NCBI GenBank assembly: GCA_937892525.1
Contig: CALAEV010000015.1
Coordinates: forward strand, 1 to 64,000
Length of the DNA stretch: 64,000 nucleotides
DNA from: an uncultured Clostridia bacterium
GTDB taxonomy: Bacteria; Bacillota; Clostridia; Oscillospirales; Acutalibacteraceae
Direction of reading: 5' to 3'
This document shows positions 8,659 through 17,983 of the stretch, piece by piece. Below the pieces are notes generated by a model. It did no database searches. It saw nothing but the letters and a program-made list of their open reading frames with translations, and was not told the DNA's origin. Made by a program: the position numbers and the translations under genes. How positions within the stretch are numbered: the first letter of the stretch is position 1; the number at the start of each line of letters is the position of its first letter.

Positions 8659-8979
8659 ATGAGCGTTAAAACAGATTTTGACGGTGAAATTCTTTACTGT
8701 CGTTTAAGTGGTGAAATCGACCATCACACAGCCTTGCCTATTCGTTTAGAAGTTGATGACAAAATTGAAAACTGTCGCCCTAAAAATACTGTTCTTGATT
8801 TTTCTGATGTTACATTTATGGACAGTTCAGGAATTGGTCTTGTTATGGGCAGATACAAGTTATTAGCCGAATTTAACGGCACGCTTGAGGTTACAGGACT
8901 TTCAAACAATGCGTACAAGGTTATGCGTCTTGCTGGGCTAGACAGAATAGCAACTATTACAAAAGGAGTGAAAAAGTAA
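8659..8979 (+). CDS. spoIIAA: Anti-sigma F factor antagonist SpoIIAA (STAS domain)
   Basis: 106 residues, a single STAS domain. In forespore control the unphosphorylated protein binds SpoIIAB and frees sigma-F. The phospho-acceptor serine is visible in the motif VTFMDSSGIGLVMGR (second half of the domain). Length matches the family, and an AAAAGGAGAG ribosome site precedes the start. It is the first gene of the classic three-gene operon and overlaps spoIIAB by one base (TAATG). Confidence 0.95.
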   Translation: MSVKTDFDGEILYCRLSGEIDHHTALPIRLEVDDKIENCRPKNTVLDFSDVTFMDSSGIGLVMGRYKLLAEFNGTLEVTGLSNNAYKVMRLAGLDRIATITKGVKK

Positions 8980-9410
8980 TGATTATAAACGAATTTCGAA
9001 TGACTGTTGACAGCCGTTCAGTAAATGAAAGTTTTAGCAGAGCAACAGTTGCAGCCTTCACTGCTCAGCTTGACCCTACACTTGAAGAAATCAACGATAT
9101 TAAAACTGCAGTAAGCGAAGCAGTTACTAACTGTATTGTTCACGGTTATAAAAATGAGGTAGGTAAAATCTACATAACCGTAAAAATTCACAACGATAAT
9201 CGTGTTATTATTACTATTCGTGACAAGGGTTGTGGAATAAGTGACATAAAAAAAGCCCGTGAGCCACTTTTTACTACTCTTGGTGGTGACCGTGCAGGGC
9301 TTGGTTTTTCAGTTATGGAAAGCTTTACGGACAAGCTTTTAGTTCGCTCAAAAATCGGTGTTGGTACTACCGTTACGCTTTGCAAAAGAATTCACGGTCG
9401 CACAAAATGA
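8979..9410 (+). CDS. spoIIAB: Anti-sigma F factor / serine kinase SpoIIAB
   Basis: 143 residues of the GHKL/HATPase_c fold. It phosphorylates SpoIIAA and holds sigma-F inactive. N-box residues lie in AVSEAVTNCIVHGY, the G1 box in IRDKGCGISDI and the G2 region in GGDRAGLGFSVM. It is placed between spoIIAA and the sigma gene, overlapping the first by one base and the second by four (ATGA), so all three are translationally coupled. This locus indicates an endospore-forming organism. Confidence 0.95.
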   Translation: MIINEFRMTVDSRSVNESFSRATVAAFTAQLDPTLEEINDIKTAVSEAVTNCIVHGYKNEVGKIYITVKIHNDNRVIITIRDKGCGISDIKKAREPLFTTLGGDRAGLGFSVMESFTDKLLVRSKIGVGTTVTLCKRIHGRTK

Positions 9411-10057
9411 CAAGAGATGAAATAATACTTAATAATCTTGGTCTTGTGGGCAGTTGTGCCTCGCGTTTTATAGGCAAGGGCATTGATTACGAGGACCTAT
9501 ACTCTGCCGGTTGCATTGGTCTTATTAAAGCAGTTGACCGTTTTGACGAAAGTCTAGGTTTTGCTTTTTCCACCTATGCTGTACCATCGGTTTTAGGTGA
9601 AATAAGACGATTATTCCGTGACGGTGGAGCAATCAAAATTAGTCGTTCATTAAAAGAAAAAGGGCGTATTCTTTTGTCGGTAGCAGAGCAGTTGAAGTAT
9701 GAAAACGGTGTTGAACCAACAATTTCAGAGTTAGCCGAAAAAATGAATATGAGTATTGAAGAAACAGCACAACTTTTTTGTATTATGCAGCCTGTTATGT
9801 CCCTTACAAGTGACGATGACAACGAAAAGCAGATTGAAGTACCCTCACCTGATGAGTATTCACATATTGACGACCGTCTTGCTATTACCAAAATCATTGA
9901 AGAGTTGCCCCCAAGTGACCGTGCGTTGATAAAACTTCGATTTTACGACGAGCTTACTCAATCAAAAACTGCACAAATTCTTGGCATTTCACAGGTTCAG
10001 GTATCACGACGCGAGAAAATAATACTTTCACAAATGAGAGAGAAGTTGATAAGTTAG
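9407..10057 (+). CDS. sigF: RNA polymerase sporulation sigma factor SigF
   Basis: 216 residues of the sigma-70 family. The ATG at 9407 overlaps the spoIIAB stop as ATGA, the usual coupling, so the upstream in-frame ATG at 9380 is not used. Region 2 contains GIDYEDLYSAGCIGLIKAVDRFD and FSTYAVPSVLGEIRRLFRD split across the core and -10-binding helices; region 3 and the region 4 helix-turn-helix (TAQILGISQVQVSRREK) follow. It directs early forespore transcription. Identity as SigF rather than the related SigG rests mainly on the operon context. Confidence 0.93.
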   Translation: MTRDEIILNNLGLVGSCASRFIGKGIDYEDLYSAGCIGLIKAVDRFDESLGFAFSTYAVPSVLGEIRRLFRDGGAIKISRSLKEKGRILLSVAEQLKYENGVEPTISELAEKMNMSIEETAQLFCIMQPVMSLTSDDDNEKQIEVPSPDEYSHIDDRLAITKIIEELPPSDRALIKLRFYDELTQSKTAQILGISQVQVSRREKIILSQMREKLIS

Positions 10058-10088
10058 TTAGACAAATTGGAGTTTGTAGTGGTGTTTT

Positions 10089-10164
10089 CGTAGGGGCGGA
10101 TACCATCCGCCCGCATTGAATTAACCATACACTTTAGAACGGGCGGATAATATCCGCCCCTACG
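10089..10164. repeat. Composite palindromic repeat (GTAGGGGCGGAT family)
   Basis: CGTAGGGGCGGATA (10089-10102) and TATCCGCCCCTACG (10151-10164) form outer inverted repeats; each arm also carries its own small palindrome (GGCGGAT/ATCCGCC). It lies between sigF and the DUF5696 gene. Just upstream, 10055-10080 carries AGACAAATTGGAGTTTGT, the end motif of the larger element at 63373. Related GC-rich palindromes ending in CCCCTAC recur at 28017, 28626, 47176 and 48916. Confidence 0.75.
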
Positions 10165-10206
10165 ACCGACCCATATTAGTAACATATCGCACCAACAAAC
10201 TCAAAT

Positions 10207-10235
10207 TTGATATTTTATAAATAATATGATATAAT
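10207..10235 (+). promoter_or_regulatory. Promoter of the DUF5696 gene
   Basis: TTGATA (10207-10212), 17 bases, TATAAT (10230-10235), ending 30 bases before the start codon. Confidence 0.75.
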
Positions 10236-10264
10236 GTTTTGATTACATTTTTGGAGTATTATTT

Positions 10265-12427
10265 ATGAACAAAAAATCATATTGGAATTTAATAAAAATT
10301 TTATCTATAATTTGCGTTATAACCCTTTTATTCTCGTCTTGTGGTGGTGATGTTTCCACTAAAACCATAAGATTTAAAGAGCTTAAAACTGTTACTGCAG
10401 AATACAGTGGTGACGCTCTTCACAAAAGCGTTGACAAGTCTTATGAATCTGTGTGCAAATCAGGTCTTATTGAGTTGCTTTTTGACAAAGCCACCTGCAC
10501 AGTAGCAATTCGTGACACAAATTCAGGTAATTTATGGACTACTCTCCCCCACGCATCAACTAAAAAGCAGATACAAGCCTCTGCGTTAGAGGTTGTGCTG
10601 TCGCGTGGTGATGAGAATGTTTATGTGCTTAATTCACAAGATAACTCTGTTGCATTTGGGAATTACGAATACACCACAGGTGAAGACGGTGTGCTTGTAA
10701 AATACTCACTTTCTCTTGACGCCGAAACAGGCAAAAAAGACATTGCTGAATTAAAGGACAAGGAAATCCGTGCAGATTTGTCTGTTCTTTACACATTGCG
10801 TGACGGTTCATTCTATGTAAATGTGAGTATGAACAACTTAAAACTCCCTAAAGGCGTACATCTTGAAAAAGTGTGCTTGTTAAAGAATTTCGGCTCTTAT
10901 GAAGAAAGTGGCAGAGAAGATTACATTTTTGTTCCTGACGGTAGTGGTGCATTGATTATGACAGGTGTGAAAGATGCTGAGTTTACACCGGTTGACCTTA
11001 CTGTTTATGAAAATAACTGTCTTGTTGGTGCTTTTGGTATGAAGCGTGGCAACGGTGCATTCCTTTGCATTATTGAACAGGGCGATTCTATTGCAGATAT
11101 TCATGCTGACAGAAATGATGATATTGCGCTTAACGGTGTTTATGCTACATTTAACACTACTGAAATCCTAAATGAAAAAAACAGCAAAATAAAAAAGACT
11201 TACGGTTATGAATACCAGAACGAAATTACAATGTGTTACCGTTTTCTTTCAGGCAAATCGGCTACATATTCAGGCATGGCAACTGCTTGCCGTGAAAACC
11301 TTATAAGAAACTCTGTGCTTTCTACAAAAACTCTTGCAGATGTTAAAGGTAGTATTCCTCTTGTAGTATCTGTTCAGGGTGGTTACAGAAACGATAAGGG
11401 CAAATACAAGGCACTTTCAACTTATGAGCAAACTCTCTCACTTATGACGCTTCTTAAAGCAAAAGGCGTAAACAATATTTATCTTCGTTACAACGGACTT
11501 TATGATGAAGCTAACAACGGTAGCAACGAGGAGTTCGGCAAATTCAGTTCAAAATTAGGCAAGTCAAAAGCGTTTGATGAATTATACAGTTATCTTAACA
11601 GCCAACAATTCTCACTTTTTGTTGAAACAGATATTCTTACATACGATTACAACTCTAAAAGTGCAAAATCAGTTGACGGTTCAAAAATTAAGACAGAAAC
11701 TGATGGTAAATTCCCAAATTCAACATCAAAACAAGGTTATTTAAAAATGGCTGACCTTGAAAACAGAATCGAGAGTATTCTTAACGCGTCAAGTGAAGTA
11801 AACTTTGATGGATATGCTATTAACGACATTGGCAACACACTTTATTCTGACTACTCCTCTGATTTTTATTCAAGAGTAAGTTCTAAAAAAGAGATATCAG
11901 CACAAATTCCTGTTCTTTCAACATCAAAGCTTATTATGGTTGATACAGGCAATTTCTACTCAGTAAAAAATGCTGATGTGGTTTCGTCAATTCCTCTTAC
12001 ACCTTGCGTAAAAGAAGAAAATGGCTCTTATGTGGGAATACCGTATGCACAGATGATGCTTCACGGTATTTGCGAGTATAGTGGTGTTGGAATGAACTCA
12101 AGTTCTAACATTACATTAGCATTCTTAAAATCTGTTGAATATGGTTGCTTGCCAAGTGCCCAGTGGTATTGCACAGCCTTTGACAATGACCTTGACAGTA
12201 AGTATTATTACGATAGCAACATAAACGAAATTGTTGAATGCTACGCAAAGGCAAATGATGCTTTATCAGGCTTGCGTGGTGCAAGAATGACATCACATTA
12301 TAAAGTGCAGGACGGTGTTTATTGCACAGAATACAACAACAGCGAAAAAGTTTATGTAAACTACACAGACAAAGCAGTTACCATAAACGGTATTAAAGTC
12401 AATGCAAAAGACTGCGTTGCAATATAA
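10265..12427 (+). CDS. DUF5696 domain lipoprotein
   Basis: A 720-residue exported lipoprotein. The N-terminus has a basic start, one hydrophobic helix and lipobox LFSSC (Cys about residue 26). The remainder resembles DUF5696 proteins of Paenibacillus and Clostridia: an N-terminal beta region (VAIRDTNSGNLWTTLP), then a central barrel-like region with VSVQGGYRNDKGKYKALSTY and a conserved C-terminal GLRGARMTSHYKV segment. These proteins often sit near sugar ABC transporters and glycosidases and are suspected glycan-binding or hydrolytic, but activity is unproven. It has its own promoter and is closed by a strong terminator. Confidence 0.8.
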   Translation: MNKKSYWNLIKILSIICVITLLFSSCGGDVSTKTIRFKELKTVTAEYSGDALHKSVDKSYESVCKSGLIELLFDKATCTVAIRDTNSGNLWTTLPHASTKKQIQASALEVVLSRGDENVYVLNSQDNSVAFGNYEYTTGEDGVLVKYSLSLDAETGKKDIAELKDKEIRADLSVLYTLRDGSFYVNVSMNNLKLPKGVHLEKVCLLKNFGSYEESGREDYIFVPDGSGALIMTGVKDAEFTPVDLTVYENNCLVGAFGMKRGNGAFLCIIEQGDSIADIHADRNDDIALNGVYATFNTTEILNEKNSKIKKTYGYEYQNEITMCYRFLSGKSATYSGMATACRENLIRNSVLSTKTLADVKGSIPLVVSVQGGYRNDKGKYKALSTYEQTLSLMTLLKAKGVNNIYLRYNGLYDEANNGSNEEFGKFSSKLGKSKAFDELYSYLNSQQFSLFVETDILTYDYNSKSAKSVDGSKIKTETDGKFPNSTSKQGYLKMADLENRIESILNASSEVNFDGYAINDIGNTLYSDYSSDFYSRVSSKKEISAQIPVLSTSKLIMVDTGNFYSVKNADVVSSIPLTPCVKEENGSYVGIPYAQMMLHGICEYSGVGMNSSSNITLAFLKSVEYGCLPSAQWYCTAFDNDLDSKYYYDSNINEIVECYAKANDALSGLRGARMTSHYKVQDGVYCTEYNNSEKVYVNYTDKAVTINGIKVNAKDCVAI

Positions 12428-12445
12428 GTGAACATACAATAAAAC

Positions 12446-12484
12446 AGGACTGGTTGAAATTACTTCAATCAGTCCTTTATTTTT
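12446..12484. terminator. Bidirectional terminator between DUF5696 and MmcQ genes
   Basis: AGGACTGGTTGAA (12446-12458) and TTCAATCAGTCCT (12464-12476) form a 13-bp stem with one wobble, followed by TTATTTTTT on the plus strand; the two genes converge here. Confidence 0.85.
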
Positions 12485-12501
12485 TAGATATTGAGTGCAA
12501 A

Positions 12502-12861
12502 TTATTTTTTATTAGTTAAATCAAAGCTTAAATCTAACAACCACTTGATTTTTTCAGCTTCCACAGAGCCGTCAAGGGCAACAGTAATCCAATATATTTT
12601 ATTCATATGATATGCCGGATAAAAGCCTTTTTCATTTCGCAGATTTCCAATAAGAATAGGGTCACATTTGAGATTTACAACATCAATTATTTCTTCGTCC
12701 GGAAGTCCTAACTTTTTCTTTGACAAATCCATTATAACTGCAAACCATTTTTGATTGCTCTGATGACGAAATACTGCATATTGGGGTGCAGATGACCATG
12801 GATATTCTGCATTTGTACTATATACACTTGCTATATGTTCAATTAAGTCTTGTCTTGTCAT
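12502..12861 (-). CDS. MmcQ/YjbR family protein
   Basis: 119 residues, the usual length for this CyaY-like fold family. Recognisable parts are EYPWSSAPQYAVFRH near the start, KWFAVIMDL, the NLKCDPILIGNLR segment, and GFYPAYHMNKIYWITVALD. The family is often called DNA-binding, but its real role is uncertain. A GGGTGAGATT ribosome site precedes the ATG. Nine bases separate it from the rhodanese gene upstream, so they are probably cotranscribed. Confidence 0.88.
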   Translation of the reverse strand: MTRQDLIEHIASVYSTNAEYPWSSAPQYAVFRHQSNQKWFAVIMDLSKKKLGLPDEEIIDVVNLKCDPILIGNLRNEKGFYPAYHMNKIYWITVALDGSVEAEKIKWLLDLSFDLTNKK

Positions 12862-12870
12862 AATCTCACC

Positions 12871-13269
12871 CTATTTCACTATTTCATAAGGCCAGTCGAT
12901 TATGCCACCAAACTCTTTCACATTTGTATAGCCTAAATCCACAAGGGCTTGGGCTGCGATTTTGCTTCGGCGACCACTTCGGCAATAAACTAAAATAAGT
13001 TGTTCTTTATTGGGGAGTTCTTGTTCTGCACGGTTTGTAATTTCATATTCAGGAATCATAATTGCACCCTTAATATGTCCCTCGTCAAATTCTTCCTGTG
13101 TGCGAGCATCAAGAATAACATAATCTTTTTCAGTATCCATTAATTCTTTTGCTTTTTCGGCTGATATCTGTTCATATTGTGGTGTCGGAGTTTTACTTTC
13201 TCCCCCACAAGCACAAAGACCGAAAAGTGACAATGAAATTGTAAGCATAATTATCAATCCTTTTTTCAT
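12871..13269 (-). CDS. Rhodanese-like domain lipoprotein
   Basis: 132 residues from the ATG at 13269, which follows AGAGGTGATACT; an in-frame start 33 bases upstream lacks a ribosome site. A signal peptide ends in lipobox GLCAC. The mature part is a single rhodanese domain: YVILDARTQEEFDEGHI, then the active-site loop VYCRSGRRS with the catalytic Cys, and a final EFGGIIDWPYEI. It probably handles sulfur or redox-active thiols outside the membrane. Surface-anchored single-domain rhodaneses are common in Clostridia. Confidence 0.9.
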   Translation of the reverse strand: MKKGLIIMLTISLSLFGLCACGGESKTPTPQYEQISAEKAKELMDTEKDYVILDARTQEEFDEGHIKGAIMIPEYEITNRAEQELPNKEQLILVYCRSGRRSKIAAQALVDLGYTNVKEFGGIIDWPYEIVK

Positions 13270-13352
13270 AGTATCACCTCTGTATTGAAGTTTATAACGC
13301 AAACCGATTTTGTTGCTCCTATAATAAAAATTGAGTTCTTTGATAAATTCTT

Positions 13353-15194
13353 TTATATTCTTTCAAGTAAAAATGCTTTTGCTCGGAAGTCGGCATCAAG
13401 ATTACTACCAAATTCTTTTTTGATATTCCAATTTTTAAGTATATCTTTATATGGTGGGTTTGCTCCGTTTTTAAATGTATGAACTATAAGCAACGCTTCA
13501 TTGTGAAACTCACGAAGTACAACCTGATAGCCCTCTGGGTCATTATAATCTTCAACATTACACTGGATTACGCTTGTGAAACCATCTTTGATAATATGCT
13601 TGATTTCGTCATAGAACTTAACTGAATCAAGGGTAATCTGCCAGTTTTCTTGTGGCAAATCAAAGATTTCACCACTAATGCAAAGACGCCCTAAAAAGCC
13701 TGAAATAAGTGAGTAATACGTTCTGTGAATATCATCTTTCGCACGAAGAACAGCCCAAATCTGACTCTGACTTGGTTTAATCATTCGTTGCACATTGGCT
13801 GCGATAATTGGAATACTTGTGCATTCGTGAGCATCAGAAAAACTTGCTTGTGAGCAAAGCTCCATTGTTGATGGCTCTAACCTATGGCCACCACTTGCAC
13901 AGTTTTCGATTACTAAATCAGGGAGTTGCTCTTTAATACGCTTAAAGTAATTTTGACTTGCCAATACATATTGACGAAGACCCTCACCCAAACTTTCGGC
14001 ACCGTCACAACCAATACCAATATTCTCGTTATAATCCACTTTAAGATAGCCATAACCACTATCACGAAGAAGTTTAATAACCTTTTCATCAAGGTAATCA
14101 ACACACCACTCATCACGCAAGTCAAGGAATCTATGCCCTGCCACATTAAGTGGTGTACCCATTCGAGAAAGAAGATGTTCAGTTTCATTATAAACCTGTG
14201 AAAGTGGCGCAACATTCTCCATTTCAAACCAGATTCCAGGGATAAGGCCATAAGATTTAATCATATCATTGACTTCTTTAAGACCATTAGGAAAGAGTTC
14301 TTTACTCACATTCCAGTCGCCTATTGTGTCCCACCAGTTTTTGTCTTCTTCCTTATACCAGCCACTATCCATTACAAGATATTTAACGCCACTGCCCTGC
14401 AATTTTTTCGCGGTTTTACGAAGATTTTCGATTGTAGGATTTCCCCATGATGTGCAATATTCGTTGAAGATTACAGGCAAATCTTGGTCAATGGGAGAAA
14501 TATTTGGGTTTTGTGCTTTAACGAGTTTATCACAGACTTTAAGGAGTGAATCCCCAACTGCTACAACTGCTTTTGGAGTTGTAAAGTTCTCGTTTGGTTT
14601 AACTTCTTTGCACCAATGACCATAGTCAAAATCAACAATACCACCAAGTAAGGTCAACGGCTCTTTATGACGGAAAAGTTCAATCTGCCAGCTTGATGGA
14701 ATATACAATTGAACACCGATAAACTCGTTTGTTTTGCTATTCTCAACTACTACAAATGGAAACCATTTACGAACAGGCATTGAGCCCACCTGACCGAATT
14801 TTTCAATTCTTATGCCGTGCCCACTCCAAGAACGTTCCATATTAAGCTCTGTAAGTTTTTGACTGAGTATTTTACCTTCAGCACTCCAGAATGATGTAGC
14901 TCTATGTAATGTATCGGCATCAATATCAGTAATTGCGAATGACGAAATCATATCAAGAGTTACTGTTTTATTTGTGGTATTCTCAAATACTGTGTAGCAC
15001 TCAAAAACATCGCCTTTTTTAATGTGATAAGCAGTTATTTTGTAGCCATTTGCTGACTCATACACATTTTTTTCATCATCGGCAGAAACCAATTTGCATT
15101 TCCACACACTTTCGCTATCTGCCATTGAAATACCGTTTATAAAGTGGCCACCGAAGTCGTCACCTCTGACTTTAAACTGAACACTAAAATTCAT
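13353..15194 (-). CDS. Glycoside hydrolase family 36-type alpha-galactosidase
   Basis: 613 residues, cytosolic (no signal peptide). An N-terminal beta-sandwich (about 1-230) precedes a TIM barrel. Clan GH-D motifs are seen: YLVMDSGWYKEED, IPGIWFEMENVAP, the nucleophile strand YLKVDYNENIG, and IENCASGGHRLEP, with SFSDAHEC the probable acid/base region. This supports retaining alpha-galactosidase or a close relative (for example alpha-N-acetylgalactosaminidase). It is upstream of a rhodanese gene and downstream of DUF1349 on the same strand (26-base gap), pointing to a sugar-scavenging operon. Confidence 0.85.
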   Translation of the reverse strand: MNFSVQFKVRGDDFGGHFINGISMADSESVWKCKLVSADDEKNVYESANGYKITAYHIKKGDVFECYTVFENTTNKTVTLDMISSFAITDIDADTLHRATSFWSAEGKILSQKLTELNMERSWSGHGIRIEKFGQVGSMPVRKWFPFVVVENSKTNEFIGVQLYIPSSWQIELFRHKEPLTLLGGIVDFDYGHWCKEVKPNENFTTPKAVVAVGDSLLKVCDKLVKAQNPNISPIDQDLPVIFNEYCTSWGNPTIENLRKTAKKLQGSGVKYLVMDSGWYKEEDKNWWDTIGDWNVSKELFPNGLKEVNDMIKSYGLIPGIWFEMENVAPLSQVYNETEHLLSRMGTPLNVAGHRFLDLRDEWCVDYLDEKVIKLLRDSGYGYLKVDYNENIGIGCDGAESLGEGLRQYVLASQNYFKRIKEQLPDLVIENCASGGHRLEPSTMELCSQASFSDAHECTSIPIIAANVQRMIKPSQSQIWAVLRAKDDIHRTYYSLISGFLGRLCISGEIFDLPQENWQITLDSVKFYDEIKHIIKDGFTSVIQCNVEDYNDPEGYQVVLREFHNEALLIVHTFKNGANPPYKDILKNWNIKKEFGSNLDADFRAKAFLLERI

Positions 15195-15220
15195 AGTTTC
15201 ACCTCTGTTAGCGAAAGTAG

Positions 15221-15829
15221 TTATTCTTCATCAGGTTGTTGTCCATCGTGAGCAAGCCACTTGCACTCTGTAATTTCCATATTTGTAAATGTGGCTTTAA
15301 ATGATGAGTTTTCAGGGCTACAAGCATAAATACCAAACTGAATTTTTCCTGCCCCATTCCACATATGACAAACACGCATCTGTTTGAATGTAATGCCATC
15401 TTCGGAACATTCAATACAATAATCGTCTTCACGACGGCTTAATCTGTACCACATTGATTTGATGTTTGCATCAATTTCAGTAGTTGCCCAGTCAGAGTAA
15501 CCATTGTTAGTAACAACAGAGCCAAGATGCTGAAAACTCTCGTTTTCGTATTCAATTGAACCTTTAAGCCAGTTTTCGCTATCAAGATACATAACAATAC
15601 CGCATTGGTCAAATCTTTGCTTGCTCTGGAACTCTGTTTTCACAACAAATGAGAAATATTTTTCATCTGTTTCCATTTGCAAAACAGGAGCATTGTCATT
15701 TCTGAAATGATAATATGTTCTTTGCCACAAATCTGTATGTGGATTTGTGATTATTTCAATTTTATCGGCAAATATAGAGTAATCTGCAGGCTCTCGTGTC
15801 CATTGTAATTTAGTTGTATCAAATTTCAT
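15221..15829 (-). CDS. DUF1349 domain protein (concanavalin-like fold)
   Basis: 202 residues. The sequence fits DUF1349 (COG3506): TDLWQRTYYHF near the start, then FDQCGIVMYLDSENWLKGSIEYE, the WYRLSRREDDYCIECSEDG strand pair, and a closing FGIYACSPENSSFKATFTN. These proteins have a concanavalin A/LamG-like jelly roll and probably bind or act on sugars. Cytosolic by lack of a signal. Gene order (phosphoesterase, DUF1349, GH36) suggests a carbohydrate operon read leftward from about 17.8 kb. Confidence 0.88.
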   Translation of the reverse strand: MKFDTTKLQWTREPADYSIFADKIEIITNPHTDLWQRTYYHFRNDNAPVLQMETDEKYFSFVVKTEFQSKQRFDQCGIVMYLDSENWLKGSIEYENESFQHLGSVVTNNGYSDWATTEIDANIKSMWYRLSRREDDYCIECSEDGITFKQMRVCHMWNGAGKIQFGIYACSPENSSFKATFTNMEITECKWLAHDGQQPDEE

Positions 15830-15843
15830 AATAGCACCTCGTT

Positions 15844-17094
15844 TTAATCAGGATAAGTTACTTGTCTGCCTGTAAATGTTTCTGCAATTTTACGATAAAT
15901 ATTACTTGCAGTTTTCTGAATTTTGCCTTTAATTGCAAATTCGCGAGCCATTTTGTATGTAAATTTATCTCCATTCTGCTTTTCTTCTTTTACAATTTCA
16001 GAATCAAACATATCATAAATACGAGCAACTCTTGTTTTGTAAGTTGAGGTGTCATTTTCGTCGATTTCAATTATACGGTAACCACATTGTGTTGAATGAC
16101 AAAGTCCTATGTAACGAGTGCTTAATGAATTGACAATATCAATGCCTTTATGCTCAACTGCAAAGGCGTTAGTGTGGTCGTGACCTGTAAACATTGCCAG
16201 CACATCGCCTTTTTCGACCATAGCCTCAAACTGGCCGTAGTTTTCATAACCTGGGCAAGGGTATTCTCTTATAGTGCCGTAATTCACACGGTCAGGGTCA
16301 AACATATAATATTCTTCTTTATTGTATAGGTGCTTGAAAGCATAAGGTTTCCAAGAATCTGACTTTTTAAGCACATCATAGATTTCACCAACGATAATAT
16401 GCTGAAAAGCAAGGGAATTAACTACTTCGCCGTTATTTTCTGCCTTAAGTTTATCAGATGTTTGCTTATACCATTCAATCTGGTCAGGTTTAACGCAACT
16501 ATATCTTCCCTCTTCGTCGTAATCGCCTGAGTCGAATACCCAAAGGTTGAATTTCACTTTTTCGCCATCAGACGAAAGTACAGGAATATTGTATGTACCA
16601 CAGCCTGAAAGCGCTTCGCCATCGTCAACAGAAACTGAACAAGAAAATGTGTTGTAATATGCCATAAGCTCTTCTCGCGACATTGCACCCTGCTCTGAAT
16701 CGTGATTACCAAAGGTTACTGCAACAGGAATATTTCTCTCGTCGAAAATATTCATCAAAGCGTTAATTACTTTTTTTGTTTCTTCTGCGTTGTCGCAGTT
16801 TACCACATTGTCGCCTGTAATCATAACTATATCTGGTTTTTCTGTATCACAGGCTCTTTCAACCAACCAGATTGTTGGGTCAAAATTATGGTTAAGTTCA
16901 AGATGAGTGTCAGTAACGTGCATAATTTTGAGTTTTCCGTTTGAATCAAACTTGATTGTTTTGTCAGTTTCATTCTGACTATTTGCAGGGCTGTAATTTA
17001 CCCCACTATATTCAGGTCTTATTGAAAGTGATAAATATCCTAAAGCCATAGCAACCACCAATACCAATGAAATTATTACAATTCGTTTTTTCAT
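15844..17094 (-). CDS. Membrane-anchored calcineurin-like metallophosphoesterase
   Basis: 416 residues. An N-terminal hydrophobic anchor (about 5-25) places the enzyme outside the membrane. Dimetal motifs in order: HVTDTHLELNH, MITGDNVVNCDN, FGNHDSEQGA, an FQHI histidine, and FTGHDHTNAF. Length and layout match the extracellular purple-acid-phosphatase-like group. It is a paralogue of the divergent gene at 17984, sharing the same order of motifs. Possible substrates are phosphorylated sugars or nucleotides; not determinable here. Confidence 0.88.
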   Translation of the reverse strand: MKKRIVIISLVLVVAMALGYLSLSIRPEYSGVNYSPANSQNETDKTIKFDSNGKLKIMHVTDTHLELNHNFDPTIWLVERACDTEKPDIVMITGDNVVNCDNAEETKKVINALMNIFDERNIPVAVTFGNHDSEQGAMSREELMAYYNTFSCSVSVDDGEALSGCGTYNIPVLSSDGEKVKFNLWVFDSGDYDEEGRYSCVKPDQIEWYKQTSDKLKAENNGEVVNSLAFQHIIVGEIYDVLKKSDSWKPYAFKHLYNKEEYYMFDPDRVNYGTIREYPCPGYENYGQFEAMVEKGDVLAMFTGHDHTNAFAVEHKGIDIVNSLSTRYIGLCHSTQCGYRIIEIDENDTSTYKTRVARIYDMFDSEIVKEEKQNGDKFTYKMAREFAIKGKIQKTASNIYRKIAETFTGRQVTYPD

Positions 17095-17115
17095 TGTCCC
17101 ATCTCCAAAAATTTA

Positions 17116-17820
17116 TTATTTTATTTCTTCTTTTACCGTTTTATTGATATAGATTGCATATATTATGGGCACAACCATCAAAAACACCGGCGCAATATAC
17201 AATGACACCTTGTTTTCCACATTGAATATTGAAAGTGCATTGTTGAGAGAGTGTGCAACTATGCAAGGAATAAGAGATTTACTCTTATAAAATATGACTA
17301 CAAAAAGATAGCCTATTGCAGTAGCATAGCCAATTTGCATAAGTGTAGGCACTAAATCTGCACCATTCAGTAAATTCACAATATGCCCTACACCAAATGT
17401 GATTGAGCTGACTGCGATTGCAAGTTTAACATTATCTTTCGCCATCATTTTGAAGAGGAATCCACGAAAGATGATTTCTTCAATAAAACCTATATTAAAC
17501 ATTGTCAAAATGTGAAAAACAATCTCACTATAAGTGTTGTTTATGTTGATTCCATTCCACACATTGACCGAGATAATCAACGCTAACGGTATGAAATACA
17601 AGTATTTCTTTGCGTCGGTAACTTTTGTTAAGCCATAATATGTTGTCCGTTTAAGGACAATCATCAATACAATCAATCCAAGTGAGAAGATTGTGTTAAT
17701 AATTGTGCTACGATAATCCTCTACTCCAAAATTCTGCAAACAAAATGAATTTATAACTATGTATAAAACAATCAAAGCAATACAAACAAGAGTTTCGTGC
17801 TTTTCAAAAAACTTTTTCAT
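17116..17820 (-). CDS. CPBP family intramembrane glutamic protease
   Basis: 234 residues with about seven or eight membrane helices. The CPBP/Abi motif set is complete: FIEEIIFRGFLF (EExxxR), a second motif SSITFGVGHIVNLL, and the third IVAHSLNNALSI. ATG at 17820 is preferred because GGGGAAATGGTT gives correct spacing; an in-frame ATG lies two codons upstream. Bacterial members do CAAX-like processing, bacteriocin immunity or regulated proteolysis. Here no bacteriocin precursor is nearby; it opens the leftward operon towards the phosphoesterase. Confidence 0.9.
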   Translation of the reverse strand: MKKFFEKHETLVCIALIVLYIVINSFCLQNFGVEDYRSTIINTIFSLGLIVLMIVLKRTTYYGLTKVTDAKKYLYFIPLALIISVNVWNGININNTYSEIVFHILTMFNIGFIEEIIFRGFLFKMMAKDNVKLAIAVSSITFGVGHIVNLLNGADLVPTLMQIGYATAIGYLFVVIFYKSKSLIPCIVAHSLNNALSIFNVENKVSLYIAPVFLMVVPIIYAIYINKTVKEEIK

Positions 17821-17924
17821 AACCATTTCCCCAAATAAGTTTATATGTTTATTATATCATTATCAGGGCGTATCTTCAATGATTATTTCTTCTTGCACTT
17901 GTTTTATATTTTGTAAGACAATTA

Positions 17925-17953
17925 TTGAAAAACTTTAAAAATTATGGTATTGT
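17925..17953 (+). promoter_or_regulatory. Promoter of the second metallophosphoesterase gene
   Basis: TTGAAA (17925-17930), 17 bases, TATTGT (17948-17953), followed by an AAGGGGGTG ribosome site before the start at 17984. Confidence 0.6.
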
Positions 17954-17983
17954 AAGAGGGTAATTTGAAGGGGGTGTTGCATT

